Source: Halioglobus sp.
Lineage (GTDB): Bacteria > Pseudomonadota > Gammaproteobacteria > Pseudomonadales > Halieaceae
DNA: 64,000 bases
Assembly (NCBI GenBank): GCA_013214285.1
Contig: JABSPW010000002.1
Span: forward strand, 1-64,000
Direction: 5' to 3'
Shown: positions 35,744-45,300 of the stretch, piece after piece
Layout of the letters: the number at the start of each line of letters is the position of its first letter
Numbering within the stretch: position 1 is the first letter of the stretch
Made by a program: the position numbers and the translations under genes
The notes under the pieces: model-generated
Databases searched by the model: none
The model's input: only the letters and a program-made list of their open reading frames with translations
Told to the model about the DNA's origin: nothing

Positions 35744-37480
35744 TGATTGAAACAAAGAAGACGTTTTGCCGATTTTGTCATGTATTGTGCGGCCTTGAAG
35801 TGGATGTCGAGGATAACCAGTTTATCGCGGTGCGAGGCGATCACGACAATCCGGTCTCTGAGAGTTATACTTGCCCAAAGGGCAGGTCCGAGTCAGAGCG
35901 AGTCCACCATCCTGATCGATTGTGCTCTTCCTTAAAACGGGTGGATGCCCGCTGTACTGGAATCGGTAGTGAACAGGTGATCAATGAGATCGGTGAGCGC
36001 TTGCGGGCAATCATTGAAGAGCACGGTCCCGAGTCCATGGCAGTGTATGTGGGATGTGGTGGTCATCGGACGGCCCCCGGGTGACCCTGGTATGGTGCCA
36101 GGTGGCTGGAGTCTTTCAGATCGCCACGTCGTTACACCTCGCTAACGATGGACTCTCCCGCTCTCATGACTGCTTACGATCGTCTGTTTGGCGGCGCGCT
36201 TCCACTGGGATGCTTTGACACCTAGCATGCAGAAAGTGCTCTTTTTGCGGGTACTAATCCCGTAGTTTCCCATCAGTGGACCATGCCCCAATCTAACCCC
36301 ATGACACGGATCAAGCGGGCCTTGCAGCGGCGTATGAAGCTTGTCGTTATTGATCCGCGTCGCTCTGACCTTGCCCAGCGCGCCCACGTCCACTTGCGGG
36401 TGAAACCTGGTGAAGACGCTGCCCTGCTGGCCTGTATGATTCGTGAAATTATCGAAAACCAATGGTATGACGCCGATTATGTCGAGAACTATGTCAGCGG
36501 TTTTCAGGATCTGCATGAGGCGGTGAAGTCCTTCGGTCTCGCCTATACCGAAGGACGCACCACGTGTGTTGCTGATGACATTTTGGAGGCGGTGCGGCTA
36601 TGCGCTACCGCAGCAGTGGTGCGACGGCCTCGGGTACTGGACTGCATATGGCGCGCCATCAGAATCTGAATACACAGTTGGTGCAGGCCTTCAATGCAAT
36701 TTGTGGCCGCTTTGATCGGCGTGGCGATATGACACGGATTGACGGTACGCTGGGGCCCGCAATACCCGGTGCGGGCAACCAGCCTCTGCCTGTGAATATG
36801 CGTACGCAACAGCGGTCACGGGTGCGCAATATTCAGAGTATTACGGGGTTGTTCGGTTACCAGGAAATACCCTCGAATACCCTAACTGACGAGATTCTCA
36901 CACCCGGTAAAGGTCAGATCAGAGCGCTGATCGTGAATGGCGGTAACCCCGCACTGGGGTTTAGTGACACTGATCATACGCTGAAGGCGTTGACTGCTCT
37001 CGATCTTTTAGTGGTCAGCGACCTCTTTACGTCTGCCACTGCGAAACACGCAGACTATGTGATAGCTCTTACGCACCCTTTTGAGCGAGTCGACATTCCC
37101 ATGCTGTCAGACAATTACTACCCGTTTTCCTTTAATCAGTATACCGAGAAAATGGTAATGCCAGAGGATGACGTCATCGAGGAGTGAGAATTCTTCTGGC
37201 GAACCGCACAGCGTATGGAGTCTGGTTTTCACCTTGAAGGTCTGGCGCCGAACGCGAACCCGACTGCGGATGACATCAATCGCGCGCTTACGCCACATGC
37301 GCGGGTAGGACTGGATGAACTATGGCCTGGCGCATGCTTGGGGGGATCCGGCGGACCCGCTTTCGACCCGTGAGAAGGCCAGTAACGTGCAGCAGTTGAT
37401 TCTCAGAAATATAGGCTACGATAAAATTACCGGGCTTGCACAGCAGAGCGCTTTTTCAGTAAACGTCCATCCTCATAGTG
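35743..37480 (+). pseudogene. Molybdopterin-dependent oxidoreductase pseudogene
   Basis: The first piece, from ATG 35743, has CRFCHVLCGLEVDV and SYTCPKGR, the N-terminal 4Fe-4S motif of the formate dehydrogenase/DMSO reductase superfamily. It stops at 36082. Other frames continue with DSPALMTAYDRLFGG and ALFAGTNPVVSHQW. The 36283 ORF follows (LVVIDPRRSDLAQRAHVHLRVKPGEDAAL), then the 36600 ORF (ALIVNGGNPALGFSD, HADYVIALTHPFER). After a TGA at 37185-37187 the same frame goes on with EFFWRTAQRMESGF. At least three frame breaks or stops make it a clear pseudogene. The end near 37480 is approximate. Confidence 0.8.
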
Positions 37481-37640
37481 TTTAGCGTGACGCTGCGCTG
37501 TCTTTTGCATGTCATGGATACCGGACCACGAGATACTCTTCGCCAGTAGTGATGACTTTGGGGCGTTTGCCAATTGGTGATGCACGACGTTTTTCTTTGC
37601 AGGCAGCCACCGGATTGCTGACCTGAGTCTCGTCGCAAGT

Positions 37641-38063
37641 ATGGACACCGCTAAACAAGCTGCGCCGGAAAAGTATGTGCGCACTCGGATTGCAGCCATT
37701 GGTAGACAGCGGCGCCACGTTATTGATTCAAAGGTCTTACGAACAACCTATTGCACGCTGGTGCTGGCCACTGGTTCACGTCCTTCTGTACCTTCTCTGA
37801 CAGGCACCGGTTTATCTGGTGTATATACCTTCAGAAATATGGCTGATGCGGAGAAGCTGGACGCGCGACGAGTCCTGAGTAAGCACACTGTGGTCTTCGG
37901 CGCGGATTTGTCAGGTGTAGAGGCTGCGCGGGGTATGCAACGATACAATACGCGCGTCACCCTGATCGACCACACCCCTTATCCCATGTACAGGCAACTC
38001 GATGCACTGCGGGAGGAATGCTTGCGAACGAGTTATCTTCGCGTGGAGTTTAACTTCGCCTAG
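37641..38063 (+). pseudogene. FAD/NAD(P)-dependent oxidoreductase fragment
   Basis: A 140-residue ORF resembling the middle of ferredoxin-reductase/NirB-like flavoproteins. CTLVLATGSRPSVPSLTG is the conserved ATG motif. GVYTFRNMADAEKL follows, and HTVVFGADLSGVEAARGMQRYNTRVTLID stands where the GxGxxGxE NAD(P)-binding loop belongs, here degraded. The N-terminal FAD-binding GxGxxG domain and the whole C-terminal part are missing. It probably belonged with the oxygenase/oxidoreductase remnants just upstream as an electron-transfer partner. That grouping is inference. Confidence 0.7.
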
Positions 38064-38084
38064 ACTGCAGTATTTGAATGATTA

Positions 38085-38446
38085 TCGGGGCGCACTATGC
38101 CAGGACATGCGAATGAAGAAGGGGCCGTAGTTACCCCAGTCGGCGGGCCACCAGTCCTGAGAGTGGGTCAGTCCGGCGTCAATGTCTGCCATAACCTCGG
38201 TGAGACCCAGAGCATTGAAAGCCTTTGCTTAACTGAAGTCATGCCCCATCGGACTGGATCGGGCATCGTGGTCGCGCAGCGGTGACAGGTCCAGTTGTCC
38301 TGGCCACCAACACTGATTGCTGCTGGCGTGTTCGGGCGGGTTGCGGTGATTCGGCTGCAGGCGCTGTCAGCCGCCAGGACTGACGCCACGGGCAATGCCG
38401 AGGCACTGACTACGGTTGTCCACAAGACTGCGTTGCGTTTCTTCAT
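38085..38446 (-). pseudogene. katG: katG (catalase-peroxidase) N-terminal fragment
   Basis: From ATG 38446 (GGAG upstream) the minus strand starts [27 protein letters not shown], a signal peptide. A frame change leads to [16 protein letters not shown], then a TAA where the family has a residue near DYA.AF, then [16 protein letters not shown]. It ends with [20 protein letters not shown], the distal Arg-Trp-His active-site segment of KatG. The similarity stops near 38085, right after that His. Only about the first 110 of some 740 residues remain, with a frameshift and a stop. The plus-strand ORF at 38097 is its shadow. Confidence 0.85.
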
Positions 38447-39005
38447 GAGGAGGCTCCTTCTTCTGCTTTGAGGCCGCAAATGTTGGATCACGGGTTTGGG
38501 TCTGTTTGCAGCATATCCATGTCTCTAACCAAATGCCTGCAGGTCAGCGTATTAGGACGCGAACACAGGCCACCAACTGCGCGAGGCGACGTCGATGAAC
38601 GCGATCAATACGCCACCCAATAGCGCAGGCATTAATGCGTTGCGTGCTGTACGGGCTGTTCGCGACCCTGCATGCGGGTGCTCGTTGCGCACAGGCTTTT
38701 CTGGGGATCCTGCATGGCGTGTGATCCGTGCCCCGAAACGGACCTGGTGCGGGGCTTCGGGCCGCTCATATGTTTTCGACATCGGGTACGTTTTGACTGT
38801 CGGCGTGCGTTGTATAGTAAGTGCTTACTATTTTTCTATAAATCTAAAATAGGGGGAAGTAGGTGTGATGCGCGGTGCAGGCACGGGACATGTAGACAAT
38901 GGTTTCCCGCTTGTGTGACGCGGCGCCCGGCGAACCCGGTGCTGCAAGGGGCCTCGGGGCGAAACCGCAAACCGGAACGCGCTACTGTTTTCTCGAAGAC
39001 ATGTA
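38447..39005. other. Intergenic region before the biosynthetic cluster
   Basis: About 560 bases with no gene I can support. Short ORFs on both strands lack family features. The stretch contains an 18-bp palindrome at 38814-38831 and leads into the Fur-type promoter. Confidence 0.5.
38814..38831. promoter_or_regulatory. 18-bp perfect palindrome followed by T-run
   Basis: ATAGTAAGTGCTTACTAT has 8-bp arms and a 2-bp centre. TTGACT lies upstream at 38793-38798, and TAGTAA inside the palindrome is 16 bp from it, so the site may overlap a promoter as a TetR-type operator would. The five T's after it also allow a weak terminator reading, but the stem is AT-rich and the loop too small. Confidence 0.5.
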
Positions 39006-39034
39006 TTGTAAACAATAATGCTAATCATTATCAT
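39006..39034 (+). promoter_or_regulatory. Putative promoter of the PKS/NRPS operon
   Basis: TTGTAA (39006-39011) and TATCAT (39029-39034) are exactly 17 bp apart, and the Fur-like box covers the spacer and most of the -10. This is the usual layout of a Fur-repressed promoter. It precedes the first oxygenase gene, and all following genes to the window end are on the same strand. Confidence 0.5.
39014..39032. promoter_or_regulatory. Fur box
   Basis: AATAATGCTAATCATTATC matches the 19-bp Fur consensus GATAATGATAATCATTATC at 17 positions, with mismatches at positions 1 and 8. It sits over a plausible promoter upstream of the biosynthetic cluster, so the cluster is probably induced when iron is scarce. 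I counted the match by eye. Confidence 0.7.
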
Positions 39035-39127
39035 TAGCCCCTTTTCGTGAGCGTTGTCTCCCGCCATAGCCCCCGACCCGGGGGCATGGCAGCGGACGCC
39101 CGCAGAAAACTTCAGGTGTCGACCGCT

Positions 39128-40093
39128 ATGCCCAGCAGTGCTTACAGCGATTCCGAATTCACAGCGAAAACGCCGCAGGCGAATAGCGGGCCGTTAATCA
39201 TTCATGGCGGTGGTGAATCGCTGTTCGATTACGCGCACCGTGAGCGGCAGCGCTTGCTGTATGAGGTGCAGTCGGGAGTTGGCGTCCTATTGCGTGGTTT
39301 TGCTGAAAGTGGCGCACAAGCATTGCGCTCACTGGCTGTGGTATTCGGTCATAATTTGAGTGTCTAGGAATTTGGATCCACGCCGAGACAGTCGGTGGCG
39401 GCGCAGGTCTATACGTCAACAGAGTATCCCGCCCACCAGACTATTCCTTTGCACAACGAGCAGTCGTATACCAAACCGTGGCCCTCGCTTATCTGGTTCC
39501 ATGCCATGGTAGTCGCCCGGTATGGCGGTGAGACGCCGGTGGCCGATGCGCGTAGGGTGTATCGCCGGCTCGATCCAGGTATACGTGCCCAATTCAGCCG
39601 GAGACAATTGCGGTACGTTCGCAACTATGGAAACGGCCTGGATCTGGGCTGGAAGCAGGTCTTTGGTACGGAAGATAGGGCGCAGGTGGCACAGTTCTGT
39701 CACCAGCGTGATCTTGGGTTTGAGTGGCGCAATGACGATGAATTACGTACCTGGGAAATCTGTCAGTCAGAGACACATCACCCGGTGTCCGGAGAGCCGG
39801 TCTGGTTTAACCAGGCCCATTTGTTTCATGTCTCTTCGCTAGAGCAAAACACCCGGGAAACACTGCTGTCGATCGTCGAGGAAGAGGACCTGCCGAGGAA
39901 CGTTTATTACGGCGATGGCGGTCCGATTGAAGAGAGCGTACTTACCGAAATCCGTGCGGTGTATGAGGAGGAGAAGCGGCTTGTCTGTTGGCAGCCGGGT
40001 GATTTTTTAATGCTCGATAATGTAATTACCGCGCATGGCCGGGAACCCTTTGAAGGTGATCGTCAAGTGGTCGTTGCCATGGCGTCTGCCTGA
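39128..40093 (+). pseudogene. SyrP-like TauD/TfdA oxygenase with in-frame amber codon
   Basis: The track gives two ORFs (39047-39367 and 39395-40093), but both are in one frame, separated only by a TAG at 39365-39367. Read through, it is a ~320-residue SyrP-like non-heme iron oxygenase. Landmarks are LLRGFAESG, STPRQSVAAQVYTSTEYPA, IPLHNEQSYT (HxE ligands), GGETPVADAR, VWFNQAHLFHVSSLE, EEDLPRNVYYGDG and DNVITAHGREPFEGDRQVVVAM. Everything except one codon looks intact. SyrP hydroxylates aspartate bound to an NRPS. It is the first gene after the Fur box, 41 bp before FAAL. Start could be 39128, 39086 or GTG 39047. Recent nonsense mutation, sequencing error or readthrough are the options. Confidence 0.7.
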
Positions 40094-40134
40094 AGGCGTT
40101 GTAGCCACTTAACAGAGTGAGGAAACGAGTCTGA

Positions 40135-42252
40135 ATGAATACTACAGCGTTACCGCGCAGCGTTAACTACCGCAGCTTGCCTCAGCGACTGGAGGAACTT
40201 GCGGCTGTGCAGCCCTGCTCGAAGGCCTTTACCTTCCTGTCCGATCACGGTTGCGAAGACGTCCGCACGTTTGAGGAAGTGAGTCGGCGGGCACAGTCGG
40301 GTGCCAGAGCGTTGCTCAGCCGGGTTAACGCGGGCGATCGCGTTATTCTGCTATTTCAGCCGGGCCCCGCATTTATCGAAGGGTTTCTTGCCTGTCTCTA
40401 TGCAAAGGTTATCGCCGTACCCGTGTACTTTCCGCAGAACCGTGACAGCGATTGGGAGAAGCTCGCCTTGATTGCCGAGGATTGCGGCGCTGCGGCGTTC
40501 TTCGCCCTGGGGGCAACCCGCGACAAGGTCCAGGGCCGCTGTCAATCGATTCGCTCACTGGCCGCCCTCCTGTGGATTGCGCTGGATGAAAGGGTCTGGG
40601 CAGCGACGACAGTCCTGCCAGACGATCCGGCAAGCTTCGACGCGGATGCAACGGCTTTTCTGCAATACACCTCAGGTTCAACTGGCGATCCAAAAGGTGT
40701 GATGGTAACGCATCGCAACATACTGCATAACCTTGAGGTGATCGCCACGCGGCTGCAATTGTCTTCGGAATCCGTGGGCGCGTCCTGGCTGCCCCCCTAT
40801 CACGATATGGGTCTGATTGGCGGCATCCTTGTGCCACTGTACGTCGGTTTCCACGTTGTGCATATGTCGCCACTTTCCTTTCTAAAGAGTCCGCTGCGCT
40901 GGTTACGGGTGCTGTCAGATTATCGTGTCACCGTCACAGCAGCGCCGAACTTTGCGTATGAGCTCTGTGTGCAGAGATTGTCGTCGCAGCAGACGGCAGG
41001 TCTGGATTTATCGGCTTGGCGGGTTGTGTGCAATGGCGCCGAGCCGATCAATCCCGCGACACTGAGGGCGTTTTCTGCGGCCATGGCGTCCGTAGGCTTT
41101 CGTCCCGCCACATACTTGTGCTGTTACGGTCTGGCGGAGAGCACGCTAATGGTGACGGGCCAAGATGTTGCAGCGGAACCCACGGTGATTTCGCTAGACC
41201 GACAGGCGCTGTCTGAGCACATTACCAAGCCTGCTGGTTCAGAGAGCATGCAGATGGTCGGCTGTGGGAGCCCGGGCATCGATATGGATGTGCTCATCGT
41301 CAACCCGGAAGCCCGCCGCCCGCTGGAAGATGGTGCGGTGGGGGAAATCTGGGTTGCCGGGCCCAGTGTTGCTGCTGGTTACTGGGGGCGGCCTGAGTTG
41401 TCAAAGGACGTGTTTGATGTGCCCCTAGACACAGGTCGTGGTTTTTTGCGTACGGGAGATCTGGGCTTCGTTAGGGACGGAGAACTCTTTGTCACGGGTC
41501 GCCTCAAGGATTTAATCGTTATCAACGGCAGAAACCTGTACCCGCAAGATCTGGAAGCGGTGGCCGTTGCCGCCGATGACGCTTTAATGCCCAACAGTGC
41601 CGCCTGCTTCTCTGTCACAGAGCAGGGTGATGAGCAGCTGGTAGTGACCGTAGAGGTGCGCCGCACTCATCGCAAGCGCGTTGACGCGCAGGCCGTATGT
41701 CGGAGCATCGCTGCGACACTGGCGCGCGAGGTTGGGGTAAGGCCCAGCCACTGCGTCCTGCTGCAGCCTTCGACTTCTCTGAAAACGTCCAGCGGCAAGA
41801 TCCGGCGCCATGCCACAAAGGAGGCGTTTGAACAGGGTGTCTTGCGCGTTCTCTCCCAGTGGCAGGGGCGGGGGAGTTCCGACATTGCGCTTGAGCTTGG
41901 GGTCGGCAGGGAGGAGTTGCTGGCGTTGAGTGGTGTGCGACGCAAAAAGTGCCTGCAGAAAGCGCTGCTGCGTATGGTCGCCGTCAGGGCCGAGTGCCCG
42001 GTCGGGGACATTGATCCGGCTGCTTCCGTATTTGATATCGGATTGGATTCCCTGGCCGTAGTTGAGCTGTCAGAGGCTATTTCTTCCAGCTTAGATGTTG
42101 TGTTGGACCAGGCGGTGTTACTCGAAAACGCTAACCTTGTATCCCTTGTTGAGCACGTCCTAGGTGAGCTGGATAGGGCGGACGCAACAGGCTTTCTGGG
42201 CTCGGAAGACGTCAGTGATCGGCCCGGTCAGGGTCAGTGGTTGGGAGCATGA
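40135..42252 (+). CDS. Fatty acyl-AMP ligase fused to acyl carrier protein
   Basis: A 705-residue protein. Residues ~10-590 are an ANL ligase of the FAAL type: YTSGSTGDPKGVMVTHRN near 180, SWLPPYHDMGLIGGIL, CCYGLAESTLMVTG, RTGDLGFVRDGELFVTGRLKDLIVINGRNLYPQDLE, then KTSSGKIRR. The DMGL and LAEST forms are typical of FAALs. A C-terminal carrier at ~615-690 has VFDIGLDSLAVVEL with the phosphopantetheine Ser. It adenylates a fatty acid and loads it on its own ACP, starting the assembly line. It is 71 bp upstream of the first PKS. Chain length is unknown. Confidence 0.92.
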   Translation: MNTTALPRSVNYRSLPQRLEELAAVQPCSKAFTFLSDHGCEDVRTFEEVSRRAQSGARALLSRVNAGDRVILLFQPGPAFIEGFLACLYAKVIAVPVYFPQNRDSDWEKLALIAEDCGAAAFFALGATRDKVQGRCQSIRSLAALLWIALDERVWAATTVLPDDPASFDADATAFLQYTSGSTGDPKGVMVTHRNILHNLEVIATRLQLSSESVGASWLPPYHDMGLIGGILVPLYVGFHVVHMSPLSFLKSPLRWLRVLSDYRVTVTAAPNFAYELCVQRLSSQQTAGLDLSAWRVVCNGAEPINPATLRAFSAAMASVGFRPATYLCCYGLAESTLMVTGQDVAAEPTVISLDRQALSEHITKPAGSESMQMVGCGSPGIDMDVLIVNPEARRPLEDGAVGEIWVAGPSVAAGYWGRPELSKDVFDVPLDTGRGFLRTGDLGFVRDGELFVTGRLKDLIVINGRNLYPQDLEAVAVAADDALMPNSAACFSVTEQGDEQLVVTVEVRRTHRKRVDAQAVCRSIAATLAREVGVRPSHCVLLQPSTSLKTSSGKIRRHATKEAFEQGVLRVLSQWQGRGSSDIALELGVGREELLALSGVRRKKCLQKALLRMVAVRAECPVGDIDPAASVFDIGLDSLAVVELSEAISSSLDVVLDQAVLLENANLVSLVEHVLGELDRADATGFLGSEDVSDRPGQGQWLGA

Positions 42253-42322
42253 TGATGAAGCCGTGCCTCAGCCTAATGTATTTGACTCGGATTAAAGGAT
42301 CACAAGCTATCTGGAGGGAGTG

Positions 42323-45300
42323 ATGGGCGTCGATACCTCAAGCATGGGAAAGATCACGGCCGCCGTTGAAGGCGCTGTCACCGATATTGCCATCATCGGT
42401 ATGGGGTGCCGTTTTCCGGGTGCGGACTCTCCCGGCCAGTTCTGGCAGAACCAGCTCGCGCAGCGTGACTGCGTGACTACGGTTCCCCGTGATCGCTGGG
42501 ATTGGCGTCGCTTCCACGATGACGACCCTGAGCGCCCCGGCAAGTTGTACTTTAATCGTGGTGGTTATCTCAATGACATCGATCGTTTTGATGCGGATTT
42601 CTTTGGTATCGCACCCGCTGAATCGCGCTACTTGGATCCCCAGCAGAGGCTGTTGCTGGAGGTCGCTTGGGAGACGCTAGAAAATGCGCAAATTCAGCCC
42701 GCTGCGGTCCGTAGCACAGACCTGGGCGTGTTTATTGGTATATCAGCGCTGGACTATGCCACGATGACGGCCCAGCAAACGCCGCTGGATAAAATATCCC
42801 CTTATTGTGCGACAGGCTCTGCATTAAGTACCGCTGCAGGTCGCCTTGCTTATTTTCTTGGTACCCACGGACCGGCCATGTCGATAGATACGGCCTGCTC
42901 ATCCTCGTTGGTAGCGTTACATACTGCGATACGAAGTTTGCGGGCGGGGGAGAGCAGCCAAGCTCTTGTCGCTGGAGTCAACGTGTTGCTTGCGATCGAG
43001 CCAAGTATGAATTTTGCCCGCGCTCACATGCTATCCGCCGATGGCAAGTGCAAGACGTTTTCCGAGCAAGCCGACGGTTACGTGCGTGGTGAAGGGTGTG
43101 GTGCTGTATTGTTGAAGCCGCTGGCCGAGGCCGAGGTAGCTGGTGATCGCATCTTTGCTGTGATTCGCGGCAGTGCAGTAAACCAGGACGGAGCCAGTGC
43201 CGGGCTTACCGCACCCTACGGTCCTGCTCAGAGTGCAGTGATACGTAAGGCGCTTGAAGACGCTGATGCAGCGCCGGATGATATTGGTTATCTGGAAGCC
43301 CACGGCACAGGTACGCCGCTTGGCGATCCAATTGAATTAAAAGCACTCACCGCAGTATTCAGAACAGATTCGCGCCATGCGCCGCTTCCCGTGGGCTCGG
43401 TGAAAACACAGATCGGCCACCTGGAACCGGCGGCGGGCATGGCCAGTCTGATTCGCGTCGTCTTGTCGCTGCAGTCAAAAACACTGCCTGCACACCTTTG
43501 GGCTGAAGAGCCGACGACCAAGGTTGACTGGGATATGGCTGGGCTCAGAGTTATGGGTGCTCCCGAGCCATGGGATACCTCTGGCCCGCGGGTCGCCGGC
43601 GTGAGTGGCTTCGGTTTCTCTGGTACCAATGCGCACGTGGTCCTGCAGGAGTACTTGGCAACTGCGCAGAGCAGGGCAGTGTCTGACACGCTGAGTGATG
43701 CAGGCGAGAGTGCTTCTGCATTGTTTTGTCTCTCGGCGAAAGATTCCGTGGCGTTGGTGGAACTTGGTTGCCGTTATCTCGACGTCGTGCGGCAGAATCA
43801 GGCACTGGATATAAGGCAGCTCGCGTTTGCCACTGTGGCGCGCCGGGCGGACTTCCCTTCCAGGGCATGGTGGTGTGTTGCTGACCGTGACGAGCTGATT
43901 GCCGGATTGGAGACTTTGGCACAGGCTGACGCTGAGACACTGGATACCGCAGGTATTAACTATTCCAGAACGCGATCCGTCAACGATCCAGTCATTGCTT
44001 TCATGTTCTCGGGGCAGGGTTCCCAGTGGGCCGGGATGGGGCAGTCGCTGTACCAGCATAACCGTGTTTTTCGCGCAAACTTTGCCCGCTGTGATGCTGT
44101 ATTCCAGCAGGAACGTCGGGGTCAATCGCTAGCCGCAATGGTCTTTGGCGAAGGAAATGATGACTCGTTAATGCTTACCGCCAATACGCAGCCGGCCCTG
44201 TATGCTTTTGAGGCGTCGCTTGCAGCGTGCCTGACATCCGCAGGTTTACGCCCTGCGATTGTGCTGGGTCACAGCATTGGCGAGTTTGTTGCTGCGCACG
44301 TCGCCGGCGTATTCACCCTGGAAGACGGTATGCGGCTTGTCTGCAAGCGTGGATCAGCGATGCAGGCACTGCCTGTCGGGGGTGGCATGCTCGCTGTATT
44401 TGACACTGAGGACAGTCTGCGCCAGCGAATCGATGATGAGGGTTTTGAGCTTGATATAGCGGCCGTGAATGCGCCATCCCAGGTGGTGGTGTCTGGATCG
44501 CAGTTCCAGCTTGACGCGCTGGCTAATCGGCTGACTAACGCCGGCGTCACGACGCGTGCACTGAAAGTGTCTCATGCCTTTCACTCACGGCTTATGCAGC
44601 CAATGCTAGAGCCGTTTCGCGAAGCCTGCGAAGCGGTAGACTTCCGACCGCCGGAATGCGAACTGATCAGTAATGTAACGGGCCAAGCCGTGGGGGCAGA
44701 GGTGGCTACGACACAATACTGGATGGAGCATGTGCGTGCACCGGTGCAGTTTTGTCAGTCTGTGCGTGCGCTGGCCACCGCTTATTGCGATCTGCTGCTG
44801 GAAGTCGGACCGCAGGCGACGCTCAGCGCTAGCGCTAAACTGTGTTTGGCTGAAGATATGTCGGATGAGGAGATGCCGGCTATTTACCCTTGCAGTCGGC
44901 GCGGTCAGGACTCAGTGGAGGCCTTTCGATTGACACTGGGTGCCTGCTATGGCCGGGGCGTCGTTCCAGATTGGTCGGCAGAAATCCTTCAGTGGCGCGA
45001 TACGGTGCCAGCCAGAACGGATTTGACGCTACCTAATTATCCGTTCCAGAGGCAGTCATTCTGGTTTTCGGAGCGCATGCCGCGCGAACGTTGGGAGAGT
45101 GCGCTGAGAGATCCCACGGCCAGCGTTGGAACGTTCTGCGATGGGCTGCTAGGCCGAACGCTACCGCTGGCGGTAGGTATAGATGATTGTTCCATTTATC
45201 AGGCGGTGATGACGCCCAACACGCCTGAATTTTTGGACGACCATCGAGTTTTCTCGGAAATTGTTTTTCCTGCTGCGGGTTATCTGGACATGTTGGTAGG

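Noticed and set aside
37427-37718. Minus-strand ORFs with protein-like text (for example RRASPIGKRPKVITTGEEYLVVRYP)
   Set aside because: They overlap the flavoprotein fragment and are interrupted; I could not name a family, so I did not call a gene.
38097-38285. Plus-strand [20 protein letters not shown]
   Set aside because: It is the reverse-strand shadow of the katG fragment, whose minus-strand frames carry recognisable KatG motifs.
35260-38446. Transposon or phage remnant as cause of the decay
   Set aside because: I found no transposase motif, terminal inverted repeats or integrase, and no clear target-site duplication.
38552-38782. Minus-strand ORF with a hydrophobic stretch (MPALLGGVLIAFIDV) that recalls FecCD-type permeases
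   Set aside because: Only one short hydrophobic segment, no start signal and no permease motifs; too weak to call.
38828-39067. Minus-strand ORF MAGDNAHEKGLMIMISIIV
   Set aside because: It reads through the Fur box and has no family features after residue 25; likely chance.
10878-39367. Amber codon reassignment in this organism
   Set aside because: Several intact genes (the 5650 oxygenase, the 9161 SDR, the 11277 peptidase gene, the NUDIX gene) end at TAG, and other pseudogenes have TAA or TGA lesions, so ordinary decay is simpler.
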